From positions 62,001-126,000 of the forward strand of contig JAZQIM010000011.1 in NCBI GenBank assembly GCA_045541115.1: a DNA stretch of 64,000 nt, written 5' to 3'. Made by a program: the position numbers and the translations under genes. Positions 54,033 through 63,534 of the stretch are shown here, one piece after another. The first letter of the stretch is position 1, and each line of letters begins with the position of its first letter. Source of the stretch: Aphodoplasma sp045541115. GTDB taxonomy: Bacteria > Bacillota > Clostridia > UBA1381 > UMGS1253. The notes under the pieces were generated by a model. It saw only the letters and a list, made by a program, of their open reading frames with translations. It ran no database searches and was not told where the DNA came from.

Positions 54033-54500
54033 TTAAAAGCTAAACATATCGCCTACCGAAAGCCCGTTAATCTTATCGAGCTGATTTCTCGAAAGGCGCG
54101 TAATGTCAATGTTTATAATCTGGCGTTCACTGTTATTTTCGGCATAAACTCTCATCTTATTGCCGCCCTCTACAAGCTCAATCGATACTACGTACACACC
54201 ACTCGCACCGATTGTTCCGGTAAGAAGGTATCCACCCTGATAAACCTTATAAAAGTTTCCATCATAATTGCTTTTTCTGTATATCGTTACTTCGACTCCG
54301 CTTCGTCCTGCTGCAGTAACTGTATATGTACGCTCCGAAGTAGTAGCACTAAGCGATGATGGCTTTTTGATATATATCAGTGAATTCGAATTGCCATAAT
54401 CCCATGGTGAGAGCGAATATGGAGCTGCAAGTGCACAAGTCGTCGCAAAAATAGTCATCGCCAGAACAAGACAAACCGATGTTAAAAGCTTTCTTCTCAT
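54033..54500 (-). CDS. Secreted protein of unknown function
   Basis: 155 residues with a signal peptide (about 1-25, ending CALAAP). The mature part is rich in beta-type sequence (TYTVTAAGRSGVEVTIY, GVYVVSIELVEGG), suggesting one small Ig-like domain, and ends in a short helical tail. AAAGGAGG precedes the start. No family recognised. Confidence 0.8.
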   Translation of the reverse strand: MRRKLLTSVCLVLAMTIFATTCALAAPYSLSPWDYGNSNSLIYIKKPSSLSATTSERTYTVTAAGRSGVEVTIYRKSNYDGNFYKVYQGGYLLTGTIGASGVYVVSIELVEGGNKMRVYAENNSERQIINIDITRLSRNQLDKINGLSVGDMFSF

Positions 54501-54644
54501 ATGACAAACCTCCTTTTTTAACTTCTTGTTATATTTCGTCGCAAAAAATTGCTGACATAATCTCCATCTACATTATACAATACTATTATTACAACTCTGT
54601 TACACACGCGTTAATTGCTCCTAACAATTAAAATCCCGCACCCG

Positions 54645-55850
54645 CTACTCTTTAGCGCTCACTATGACAGCGATACTCTCTTCTCCAAGCACAAAAACGC
54701 CTTCAGGCAGGTGAAGATTAATCGGCAACACGTGCATTCCTTCGCCAAGAGATGAAACATCAACGGTCGGCTTCGGCTCAAAGGACTCAATCAAGTTTTT
54801 TGCGCCCTGAAGCGTTACGCTCACAGGCAAGGACTGCGCTTCGTACTTTTTGCCGTTCTGGACATTTTGGAAGCTCACAGATTCAATGATTATTGTCTTT
54901 GAAATCTTTTGTTCAATATTTATTGATACTTCAACCTGGCTTATATCAAACACATTTACAAAGCCTTCCGGTATGATAAGCTTTAAGGCGAGCTTTCTTC
55001 CCTGTGTAATATTTGACATATCTATCGGCTCTGTAACTATTTTTTCAATGTTATACACGGACTCATCCTTGCTTCCAAGGCGCACACTGACCGGTAGTAT
55101 CTCAACCGACGAAATCACATAATCGCTCATTATATTTGACACATAACCAAGCTCTATCGGAATATCCTTCGTCTTATATACCGACGAAGTAACCGAAACA
55201 GTTTCTGTATCTGTATTTATATTGACATCGTTCGTGATATCCTTGCCATCCTTTGAAATAATTTTATATTTCATGTTTTGTGTCTGTCCGTCATATACAT
55301 CAGATACATCAACCGTAACAACTGCATTTGAAACAGCATCTATGGTCGATACCGGTCCCCATACAGATATCGTCTGTGGCGACGCTACTGCCTGTACGCT
55401 TGTTTTTTCATCTTTTGGGTTTCCTGTATATTTTATCTCAACCGGTATGCTTACTGTCTTAAGCTTTTCCACAACAACGTTGATTGTATATGGATTTTTA
55501 TCTGAAATTGATACATCACTTATGGGAAGACGAGTTTCAACCGATACCTCGTATACGCCTTCGCGTATGTATGGAACGCTGATCGTTGCCGAAATATTGC
55601 TCGAGTCAATCTTTCCTATCGATAAACGGCGACCCTTCACCGTAACATCTACTGTCGGTATACGGCCTTCCTTTTTGATCGTGAGGCCCGCTCTTTCAAG
55701 TTCCGAAAGATTTGTGCATGATATCTGTACATCATTAACTACTTTCGTACTTTGCGGATTCTGGTTATAAACAACGAATGCCCACAAAAATATTGCTATA
55801 AGGACAGAGTATATCTTGAAGGCGGTTTCACTTACAAAAGCTTTTTTCAT
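54645..55850 (-). CDS. cdaR: YbbR-domain protein CdaR
   Basis: 401 residues: one N-terminal membrane helix (about 10-28) and a chain of three to four YbbR beta domains outside the cell. CdaR binds and modulates the cyclase CdaA. It overlaps cdaA by four bases. In many Firmicutes glmM follows; here a secreted orphan follows instead. Confidence 0.92.
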   Translation of the reverse strand: MKKAFVSETAFKIYSVLIAIFLWAFVVYNQNPQSTKVVNDVQISCTNLSELERAGLTIKKEGRIPTVDVTVKGRRLSIGKIDSSNISATISVPYIREGVYEVSVETRLPISDVSISDKNPYTINVVVEKLKTVSIPVEIKYTGNPKDEKTSVQAVASPQTISVWGPVSTIDAVSNAVVTVDVSDVYDGQTQNMKYKIISKDGKDITNDVNINTDTETVSVTSSVYKTKDIPIELGYVSNIMSDYVISSVEILPVSVRLGSKDESVYNIEKIVTEPIDMSNITQGRKLALKLIIPEGFVNVFDISQVEVSINIEQKISKTIIIESVSFQNVQNGKKYEAQSLPVSVTLQGAKNLIESFEPKPTVDVSSLGEGMHVLPINLHLPEGVFVLGEESIAVIVSAKE

Positions 55851-56701
55851 TTCGTCGCCCCCTTCCAGAAGGTAATCTTCTCTTTATCAATTATCTTCGC
55901 ATCTGCCTGCATCGTTTTTGCAAGTGCCTTTTTGAGAGAATCAACTGTAAGATTTCTCGTAAGGCCGCCATTTAGTGCAAGCGATATTTTGCCTGTTTCC
56001 TCGCTTACTACGATTGCAACCGCATCGGAGTTTTCCGAAATTCCGATTGCAGCGCGATGTCTCGTGCCGAGCTCTTTTGATAAGTCGTTATTATGTGTCA
56101 GCGGCAAAAAACATCCCGCCGCTAAAATTTTATTTGAGCCTATAATGACCGCACCATCATGAAGCGGCGTATTTGGAACAAATATATTTACTAAAAGCTC
56201 CGCGCTTATTGCGGAATTTATTATCGTGCCTGTCTTTGTAACGTCTCCGAGGCGTGTTATTCTTTCCATACATATAAGCGCGCCCACCTTGTTTTTTGCA
56301 AGGTTGTCTACCGCACGCACAATTTCATCAATGTTTTTTTCAAGTGTTTCCTCGCGTGTATTAAAACTAAAAATTCTGCCTGCTGCTCCACGTCCCACTC
56401 TCTCAAGTCCGCTTCGTAGTTCCGGCTGAAACAATATAAGTAGCGCAAAAAAGCCGAGCTGCATTGTATTTTCAAGTATGTACTGCATTGTATTTAGCCC
56501 AAGCCATGAGCTCAGTTGCAACATAATAACAAGTATCATTATGCCCTTTACAAGCTGTCCTGCACGCGTTTCCCGGACAAGTCTAAATGCCTGATAAACA
56601 ATAACAGCTACAATAGTAATATCAACAATATCAGCAAAACGAACGGTTGACATAAACCGTACAAAGCCTTGCATAAATTCACTTAAAAATTCGCCAATCA
56701 T
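55847..56701 (-). CDS. cdaA: Diadenylate cyclase CdaA
   Basis: 284 residues: three N-terminal membrane helices (about 10-95) and a DAC domain with catalytic motifs LHDGAVII and GTRHRAAIG. It makes cyclic di-AMP from two ATP. The ATG at 56701 has GGGGG seven bases before it. Together with gdpP in this window, both synthesis and breakdown of c-di-AMP are present. Confidence 0.96.
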   Translation of the reverse strand: MIGEFLSEFMQGFVRFMSTVRFADIVDITIVAVIVYQAFRLVRETRAGQLVKGIMILVIMLQLSSWLGLNTMQYILENTMQLGFFALLILFQPELRSGLERVGRGAAGRIFSFNTREETLEKNIDEIVRAVDNLAKNKVGALICMERITRLGDVTKTGTIINSAISAELLVNIFVPNTPLHDGAVIIGSNKILAAGCFLPLTHNNDLSKELGTRHRAAIGISENSDAVAIVVSEETGKISLALNGGLTRNLTVDSLKKALAKTMQADAKIIDKEKITFWKGATK

Positions 56702-56824
56702 TATTGCGCCCCCTGACATCGAAAAAGGTTACAGTTATCATAATTATATTATACAACGATTTTTACCTCATTACCAGTGTTTTTTTATTTTTAGCGCAAA
56801 AAAGTTTTTTACATTAAAATCCCC

Positions 56825-56853
56825 TTGCACAAACAGGTGTTTTGTAGTACAAT
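56825..56853 (+). promoter_or_regulatory. Promoter of the pyridoxal kinase gene
   Basis: TTGCAC (56825-56830), 17-base spacer, TACAAT (56848-56853). Confidence 0.72.
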
Positions 56854-56902
56854 TATACTGTATAATTATGATTGTAAATACATAAGATGGGAAGTTATGT
56901 TT

Positions 56903-57772
56903 ATGGAAAAAAATATTATTCCGCGAATAGCTGCGATACACGATATGTCGGGTTTTGGAAGATGTTCTTTGTCGGTTATAATACCGATTCTTTCCTCTAT
57001 GGGAATGCAGGTTTGTCCGCTCCCCACCGCAGTTTTATCGACTCATACGGGCGGCTTTGAAGGATATACCTTTATTGACCTTACAGATACGATGAAATCA
57101 TATTATGAGCATTGGAAGTCGCTGAAAATAGATTTTGACTGCATATATTCGGGTTTTCTCGGCTCAAGCAAGCAAATCGATATTATAATGTCCTTCATCA
57201 AGGACTTTGCGCATAAAAATACGCTCGTTGTTGTCGACCCGGTTTTTGCTGACAACGGAAAACTATACGATACTTTTGAGCCCGATTTTATTTTACATAT
57301 GAAAAGGCTCGTTTCAAAGGCTCATATAATAACACCAAACATTACGGAAGCCGCGTTTTTGCTCGGGCAGGAGCAAAAGGATTCATACAGCCGCGACGAC
57401 GTAAAAAAGATGCTTGAATCCCTTGGAAAAATCGGTCCGCACACTTCAATTATAACAAGCGTGCCGATGGACGATTGCGAAAAATGTGTTGTTGCATACA
57501 GCAAAGAAGACGGTCGCTTCTGGAGAGTGGCATGCGACTATGTCCCCGCCGAATACCCCGGAACAGGCGATATATTTACGAGCGTTCTCACAGGTGCTCT
57601 TTTAGAAGGCGACAGCCTTCCGATTGCAATTGACCGCTCTGTACAGTTCGTTTCTATGGCAATACGCACGACGTTTGGATATAATACTGCCGTACGTGAA
57701 GGCGTAATACTTGAGCGTATATTAAACACACTTTCAAAGCCATTCGAACAAATAAATTATGAACTTTTGTAA
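56903..57772 (+). CDS. Pyridoxamine/pyridoxal kinase, PfkB-like
   Basis: 289 residues, ribokinase-like fold: HDMSGFGRCSLSV and STHTGGFEGYTF at the substrate side and the catalytic GTGD motif in EYPGTGDIFTSVLTGAL. It phosphorylates vitamin B6 forms to give PLP, needed for example by CysK. Start at 56903, eight bases after GGGAAG; an ATG six bases upstream is too close to that site. PdxK and PdxY types cannot be told apart here. Confidence 0.88.
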   Translation: MEKNIIPRIAAIHDMSGFGRCSLSVIIPILSSMGMQVCPLPTAVLSTHTGGFEGYTFIDLTDTMKSYYEHWKSLKIDFDCIYSGFLGSSKQIDIIMSFIKDFAHKNTLVVVDPVFADNGKLYDTFEPDFILHMKRLVSKAHIITPNITEAAFLLGQEQKDSYSRDDVKKMLESLGKIGPHTSIITSVPMDDCEKCVVAYSKEDGRFWRVACDYVPAEYPGTGDIFTSVLTGALLEGDSLPIAIDRSVQFVSMAIRTTFGYNTAVREGVILERILNTLSKPFEQINYELL

Positions 57773-57805
57773 TTATCATTATTAAATTTATAAGGCGGTG
57801 TATTT

Positions 57806-60800
57806 ATGCTGGCAATTTATCTTTCAGCAATAGGTTATGCATTACTGTTTGCGCTTGTATATCATTCTTTTTGTAAGCCTGCTTTGGCAAAGCCGCAGCA
57901 GCCAACAAAGAAACTATATCCTGTTTTAATAATCCTTTTATGTGCATTTGCAGTGCGCATTATTCTTGCTGCAAATAATATCTATCATAAAACCGATATT
58001 ACGTGCTTTAAAGCATGGGCAGAGATGGCGTTTAAAGATGGACTTAACAGCTTTTACACATCTGACGCCTTTACGGATTATCCGCCCGGATATATTTACG
58101 TTTTGTATCTGATTGGTGCGCTTCGTTATGCATTTAACCTTGCCTACGATTCAGTGCTTTATACTGTACTAATTAAACTGCCCGCAATAATATGCGACCT
58201 TATAACAGGCTTTGTTTTATACAAGCTGCTCGTTAAGCGCACAGGCTCAAAAATTGCCTGCAGTCTGTCTTTTCTGTATCTATTTAACCCCGCAGTTATA
58301 ATAAACAGTGCCGTTTGGGGACAGGTTGACAGTATATACACGCTTTTTGTAGTCGCATTTATATACTACATATCCGAAAAAAAGCTTCTGCACGCTTGTA
58401 TTTTCTATACAATCGGTTTTCTTATAAAACCGCAGACAGTTATATTTACACCCGTACTTCTTGTGTATTTATATCAGATTCTGTTTATGGGCCCGAATTT
58501 AAGCGAATCACGAAAAGAATCGATTAAACAAATTGCCATAAGTATAGTTACTTGTATTGTTCTGCTTTTCGTTTCATTTATCCCATTTACACAGAATTTC
58601 GATTTTATGCCCATAATAAAACAATACATCGCGACACTTTCATCGTATCCGTACGCATCGGTTAACGCTTACAACTTCTTTGCGCTGTTTGGCGGCATAT
58701 GGCGCGATGTAAATCAGATGTTTCTGCTTTTGCCATACTCTGCGTGGTCAAACGTCGTAATCGTTTTAATCGTTTTTGTTTGCATATACTTCTTTATAAA
58801 ACGCGGCGGAAATGTAAATCTGTTTATGCTTGGCGCATTTATAATTACGATGATGTTCACTTTTGCGGCAAAAATGCACGAACGCTATGTGTTTGCGGCA
58901 ATAATTCTTCTTTTTATGGCATTTTCTCAAAAGAAGGATGTGCGCATACTTTTCGCAGCCGCTTTTTTAAGTATCGGTCAGTTCCTTAATACTGCTATGG
59001 TGCTTTATCAAGACGTCATGTTCTCTACTACTGCACCGCCTGCAGGCGCATATGTGCCGATTGTATCTCTTATAAACATCGCGGCATTTATCCTGCTTTC
59101 TTATGTGATGGTTACACAAAGAGAAAGCGTTATAAAAACAGCAGAAGAGAAAGTAAAAAAGAAGATACAAAAAGAATCAACGCCTTTTGAGTATATGCGC
59201 TCCGAAAAGAAGATGCAAATCACTCGCATCGATGCAATTATTATGGCAGCAGTTACTCTTATATACAGTGTCGTTGCTTTTATAAACTTAGGCGATATGA
59301 AAGCTCCCGAAACGCTATGGACAAGCGAGCATGTCGGCGAAGGCATATATGTCGAATTTGAAAACACGCCAAATATTTCTTCTGTAAAGTGGTTTACGGG
59401 CCCATACGAAGAGAAAGATGTCCTTTTGCTTATAACTACCGAGGATGATTCTGTTATAGAAGCAAAGCAAACCTTAGATTCAGTATTTTGCTGGCACGAA
59501 TTTAGCGTTGGCATGAATGTAAAGAATGTGCAGGTAATATCTCTTACCCCGAAAGCCGCGATTTTTGAGCTTGCGTTTGTAGACGAAAATAACGCTGTGA
59601 TTGCTCCGTCAAACATATCACCTATACAAATCGACCGCGGCATCAATCTCCTTTTTGATGAACAAGATACCGTTCCTGCCGTTTTCTCCTATAAAAACGG
59701 AACATATTTTGACGAAATATACCATGCAAGAACGGCATATGAACATATACATGGCTTAAAAGCATACGAAAACACCCACCCGCCGCTCGGCAAAATACTT
59801 ATAGCGCGCGGCATACTCATTTTTGGCATGAATCCGTTTGGCTGGCGCTTTGTAGGAACGCTCTTTGGCGCTTTGATGCTTCCATGCATTTACCTTTTTG
59901 CTAAAAAGCTTTTCAAAAAAACAAGCGTGGCATTTGCAGCAATTATGCTTATGGCAACAGACTTTATGCACTTTGCGCAGACTAGAATTGCAACCATTGA
60001 CGTGTATATCGTATTCTTTATTATACTTATGTATTATTTTATGTACGATTATACAACGAAAAGCTTTTATGATACACCTTTTAAAAAGACGCTTATTCCG
60101 CTTGCGCTTTGTGGCGTAAGTATGGGACTTGGCATCGCGACAAAATGGACTGGTGTATACGCCGCAATCGGACTTGCGATAATGTTTTTTATATCCTTTG
60201 GAAGACGGATTTATGAATATAAAAAGATAATGAGTGATCCGCGAACGACAAAAGAACAGAAAAGAGCTGTTGCACCTTGCAAAAGATACTGTACCCATAC
60301 AATTTTATGGTGCATACTATTCTTCGTTATCGTTCCGATAATTATATATATTCTTTCGTATATACCATATCTTCGTGCGCCGGGCATGAATGGGATTTCA
60401 AGCGTAATAGATAATCAGTTTACTATGTTTTCATACCACTCACAACTTAAGGAAACTCACCCATTCTCATCGAGCTGGTTCCAGTGGCCTGTCATTACCC
60501 GCCCGATTTGGTATTATAGTGGCAATATAACAGAAACAACGCGCGAAACTATCGTTTCTCTCGGCAATCCGTTCGTTTGGTGGATTGGAATCGGCGCGCT
60601 TGCATACTGCATTTATAAGATGCTTAAAAACAAGAGCTATAACGCACTGTTTCTTATAGTGGCATGGCTTGCACAGTATCTGCCGTGGGTAGGCGTTTCA
60701 AGAGTTGTATTTATCTATCACTACTTTACATGCGTACCATTTGTAGTGCTTATGATTTGCTATCTGATAAACGATGTCTTCACTCAATATCAGGCGCCCG

Positions 60801-60958
60801 AACTGGTGCTTTCGAAAAAACGTGCATACATTGCCGTAGCTTTCTATATTACTGTATGTATTATTGCTTTTATTTCGTTTTATCCGGTTTTGTCGGGTAT
60901 GAGTGTGCAAACAACGTATATAGATAGCTTAAGATGGTATAAAAGTTGGATTTTCTAA
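57806..60958 (+). CDS. Double GT-C glycosyltransferase with C-terminal PMT domain
   Basis: 1050 residues. The N-terminal half (about 1-440) is a multi-helix GT-C domain with KTDITCFKAWAEMAF, TDYPPGY and SAVWGQVDSIYTLF. A linker and a small soluble beta part (about 480-620) follow. The C-terminal half (about 620-1050) is a protein O-mannosyltransferase type domain with DEIYHARTAYEH and THPPLGKILIARGI. Two lipid-linked-sugar transferases thus appear fused. The GT2 gene that follows after 19 bases probably makes the polyprenyl-phosphate sugar donor. Surface protein or polymer glycosylation is inferred. Confidence 0.87.
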   Translation: MLAIYLSAIGYALLFALVYHSFCKPALAKPQQPTKKLYPVLIILLCAFAVRIILAANNIYHKTDITCFKAWAEMAFKDGLNSFYTSDAFTDYPPGYIYVLYLIGALRYAFNLAYDSVLYTVLIKLPAIICDLITGFVLYKLLVKRTGSKIACSLSFLYLFNPAVIINSAVWGQVDSIYTLFVVAFIYYISEKKLLHACIFYTIGFLIKPQTVIFTPVLLVYLYQILFMGPNLSESRKESIKQIAISIVTCIVLLFVSFIPFTQNFDFMPIIKQYIATLSSYPYASVNAYNFFALFGGIWRDVNQMFLLLPYSAWSNVVIVLIVFVCIYFFIKRGGNVNLFMLGAFIITMMFTFAAKMHERYVFAAIILLFMAFSQKKDVRILFAAAFLSIGQFLNTAMVLYQDVMFSTTAPPAGAYVPIVSLINIAAFILLSYVMVTQRESVIKTAEEKVKKKIQKESTPFEYMRSEKKMQITRIDAIIMAAVTLIYSVVAFINLGDMKAPETLWTSEHVGEGIYVEFENTPNISSVKWFTGPYEEKDVLLLITTEDDSVIEAKQTLDSVFCWHEFSVGMNVKNVQVISLTPKAAIFELAFVDENNAVIAPSNISPIQIDRGINLLFDEQDTVPAVFSYKNGTYFDEIYHARTAYEHIHGLKAYENTHPPLGKILIARGILIFGMNPFGWRFVGTLFGALMLPCIYLFAKKLFKKTSVAFAAIMLMATDFMHFAQTRIATIDVYIVFFIILMYYFMYDYTTKSFYDTPFKKTLIPLALCGVSMGLGIATKWTGVYAAIGLAIMFFISFGRRIYEYKKIMSDPRTTKEQKRAVAPCKRYCTHTILWCILFFVIVPIIIYILSYIPYLRAPGMNGISSVIDNQFTMFSYHSQLKETHPFSSSWFQWPVITRPIWYYSGNITETTRETIVSLGNPFVWWIGIGALAYCIYKMLKNKSYNALFLIVAWLAQYLPWVGVSRVVFIYHYFTCVPFVVLMICYLINDVFTQYQAPELVLSKKRAYIAVAFYITVCIIAFISFYPVLSGMSVQTTYIDSLRWYKSWIF

Positions 60959-60977
60959 AAAGTGAGGTGCATATAAA

Positions 60978-61922
60978 ATGATTAAATACAGCATTGTCGT
61001 ACCGCTTTATAACGAGGAGCTTGTCATTGAAGAGACGCACAAACGCCTATCAGAAGTGATGCTCTCTACGGGCGAAGAATACGAAATAATATTTGTAAAT
61101 GACGGCAGCCGTGACAAAACATGCGAGCTTGCAAAACAGATTATGAAAAACGATTCTCATATCTGTCTTATCAATTTCTCGCGAAACTTCGGACATCAGA
61201 CTGCAATTACTGCCGGCATGGATAACGCAAGAGGTCAGGCAATCGTCGTAATTGACGCCGATTTACAGGATCCGCCCGAAGTAATACTCGATATGATTCA
61301 AAAATGGAAACAGGGATATGACGTTGTGTATGGACGCCGCAGTGTACGCGAAGGCGAAACGGCATTTAAAAAGGTTACTGCAAAAGTGTTTTACCGTGTT
61401 TTATCTTCTCTTACAAGCATCGATATCCCTACCGATACGGGAGATTTCCGTTTAATTGACCGCAAAGTATGTGATGCGATGAAATCAATAAAAGAAAAAA
61501 ACCGCTATGTTCGCGGTCTTGTAAGCTGGCTTGGTTTTAAACAGACTGACGTAACATATGTGCGCAAGCAGCGCTTTGCAGGCGAAACAAAATACCCTCT
61601 CAAAAAGATGCTTCGCTTCGCTTCGGATGCTATAACATCGTTTTCTACAAAGCCTTTAAAGCTTTCATCATACATCGGATACTCTCTTTCGCTCGCAAGC
61701 TTTGTATACCTTATTTACGTGATAATCAGAAAATTAACTGTCGGCGATTTTGATTCCGGTTGGGCATCAATAGTTGCTATAAGTCTGTTCTTTAACGGTG
61801 TTGTTTTGATCGCTCTCGGCATTATGGGCGAATATATAGGAAGAATATATGACGAGTGCAAAAACAGACCTCTATACGTTATTGCCGAAAAGCTCGGTTT
61901 TGATGAGAATACGGAGGAATAA
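60978..61922 (+). CDS. GT2 polyprenyl-phosphate glycosyltransferase (DPM1/GtrB type)
   Basis: 314 residues. N-terminal GT-A domain with YSIVVPLYNEELVIEETHKR, FVNDGSRDKT and the metal site DADLQDPPEV; two C-terminal membrane helices (about 235-290). These enzymes load a sugar from UDP- or GDP-sugar onto undecaprenyl phosphate, giving the donor for GT-C enzymes such as the one encoded just upstream. The fumarase gene starts one base after its stop. Confidence 0.92.
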   Translation: MIKYSIVVPLYNEELVIEETHKRLSEVMLSTGEEYEIIFVNDGSRDKTCELAKQIMKNDSHICLINFSRNFGHQTAITAGMDNARGQAIVVIDADLQDPPEVILDMIQKWKQGYDVVYGRRSVREGETAFKKVTAKVFYRVLSSLTSIDIPTDTGDFRLIDRKVCDAMKSIKEKNRYVRGLVSWLGFKQTDVTYVRKQRFAGETKYPLKKMLRFASDAITSFSTKPLKLSSYIGYSLSLASFVYLIYVIIRKLTVGDFDSGWASIVAISLFFNGVVLIALGIMGEYIGRIYDECKNRPLYVIAEKLGFDENTEE

Positions 61923-61923
61923 T

Positions 61924-62766
61924 ATGCGAACTCTCGACTCAATTGAAATTACCAATGCAGTAAAAAAACTTTGTATGGATGCAAATTACTATCTTCCGTG
62001 CGACATAAAATCCGCATTAGAAAAATCGCGCGCTGCAGAAAAGTCGCATAGCGCAAAGTTAATTCTTGACGACATTTTAAAAAATGCCGAAATTGCAAAA
62101 ACGGATAATATGCCGATATGTCAGGATACGGGAATGGCTGTTTTTAAAGTTGAGATAGGCCAAAACGTACACATCAGCGGCAAAAATATTACCGATGCAA
62201 TCAACGACGGCGTTATGCAGGGCTATCGTGACGGATATCTTCGAAAGTCCGTTGTGGCAGACCCGCTCAGGCGCACAAACACAAATACAAATACCCCTGC
62301 GATAATTCACTATGACATAGTAGACGGCGATAAGGTCCGCATAACTTTTGCGCCAAAAGGCTTTGGCAGCGAAAATATGGGCGCACTTGCTATGTTAAAG
62401 CCCGCCCAAGGCATAGACGGCGTAATAGATTTCGTATTAAAAACAGTTGAAAACGCCGGCTCAAACCCTTGCCCGCCGATAGTTGTCGGTGTTGGAATTG
62501 GCGGCACGATGGAAAAAGCCGCATGCCTTGCAAAATACGCCCTTATGCGCCCCATCGACTCGAGAAACTCTGATGAGTTTTATGCCGACCTTGAAGATAC
62601 GCTCCTTGAAAAAATAAATGAGCTCGGCATAGGTCCGCAGGGGCTTGGCGGAAGCACGAGCGCACTTGGCGTAAATGTCGAAGTGTTTGCGACACATATC
62701 GCAGGACTTCCTGTCTGTGTAAATATAAACTGTCACGCGACGCGCCATCTTCAAATTATTATTTAA
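61924..62766 (+). CDS. Fumarate hydratase class I, alpha subunit
   Basis: 280 residues, the N-terminal half of two-subunit class I fumarases (or tartrate dehydratase). Cluster cysteines are visible in PICQDTGMAVF, GSNPCPPIVVGVG and NINCHATRH. The enzyme uses a 4Fe-4S cluster to interconvert fumarate and malate. GGAGG precedes the ATG at 61924. The beta subunit gene that normally follows is not in this window; hpf follows instead. Confidence 0.92.
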   Translation: MRTLDSIEITNAVKKLCMDANYYLPCDIKSALEKSRAAEKSHSAKLILDDILKNAEIAKTDNMPICQDTGMAVFKVEIGQNVHISGKNITDAINDGVMQGYRDGYLRKSVVADPLRRTNTNTNTPAIIHYDIVDGDKVRITFAPKGFGSENMGALAMLKPAQGIDGVIDFVLKTVENAGSNPCPPIVVGVGIGGTMEKAACLAKYALMRPIDSRNSDEFYADLEDTLLEKINELGIGPQGLGGSTSALGVNVEVFATHIAGLPVCVNINCHATRHLQIII

Positions 62767-62895
62767 TTTTTTGTTTATACTCAAAAAAATGTGGGTATAT
62801 ATATAGTACATAAAATTATTTAAAAACTAAACACGATTTTAGTAGCAAAAAACAACTCTTTGGTGTGAGTTTTTAAATAGAAGGAGTTGATGGTT

Positions 62896-63438
62896 ATGAT
62901 GAACTTTATCATTACAGGTAGAAAGGTAGACGTTACGGACGGAATTCGCGACAGAATTCACAAGCGCCTCGGAAAGCTCGAAAAATACTTTAAGGACGAG
63001 CCTGAAGTTCGCGTAACACTCAGCGTTTCAAAAGACAGACAGACAATCGAAGTAACAATTTTCTCTAAAGGCGTTATTTATCGCGCTGAAGAAACTGATG
63101 CAGATTTGTATGTGGCTATCGATAAGGTTGTTGATGTTATTGAAAGACAGATGCGTCGCCATAAGACGCACCTTGAAAAGAAGCTTAAAAAAGAAGCCCT
63201 TGATGCTCCGTATGAAGGCTTTGAGCCATTAGCAAAGGATATAGACGAAGAGGCTGAATTTAAGGTTGTAAAGGTTAAAAAATTTGCTTTTAAACCGATG
63301 AGCGTTGAAGAAGCAATCCTTCAGATGAATTTGCTCGGTCACACATTTTTTGTGTTTGACAATTCTGAAAATGATGCGATAAGCATTGTGTACAAAAGAA
63401 AAGACGGCAATTATGCTTTGATTGAGCGCGAAGAATAA
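62896..63438 (+). CDS. hpf: Ribosome hibernation promoting factor, long form
   Basis: 180 residues. N-terminal S30AE domain (MNFIITGRKVDVTDGIRDRI) and C-terminal dimerising domain (KKFAFKPMSVEEAILQMNLLGHTFFVF). Long HPF dimerises 70S ribosomes to 100S in stationary phase. AAGGAG at 62881-62886 serves the start; 62896 is the best spaced of several ATG codons (62890, 62896, 62899). Confidence 0.94.
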   Translation: MMNFIITGRKVDVTDGIRDRIHKRLGKLEKYFKDEPEVRVTLSVSKDRQTIEVTIFSKGVIYRAEETDADLYVAIDKVVDVIERQMRRHKTHLEKKLKKEALDAPYEGFEPLAKDIDEEAEFKVVKVKKFAFKPMSVEEAILQMNLLGHTFFVFDNSENDAISIVYKRKDGNYALIEREE

Positions 63439-63460
63439 TATAAAAAATCATTAGTGTATA

Positions 63461-63501
63461 GCGGGCGCATACAGGGATGTCACTATTCCTGATGCGCCCG
63501 C
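63461..63501. repeat. GC-rich hairpin between hpf and tcdA
   Basis: GCGGGCGCAT pairs with ATGCGCCCGC, extended by AGG/CCT inside, with about a 13-base loop. No T-run follows, so it is not a standard terminator. Strongly GC-rich compared with flanks. Confidence 0.65.
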
Positions 63502-63534
63502 ACTCGTATGAGATAAATTATGGGAGTGAGGTTA

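Noticed and set aside
58699..60298. Several frames over 90 codons inside the GT-C gene on both strands
   Set aside because: All overlap the 1050-residue gene in other frames and show no start signals or motifs.
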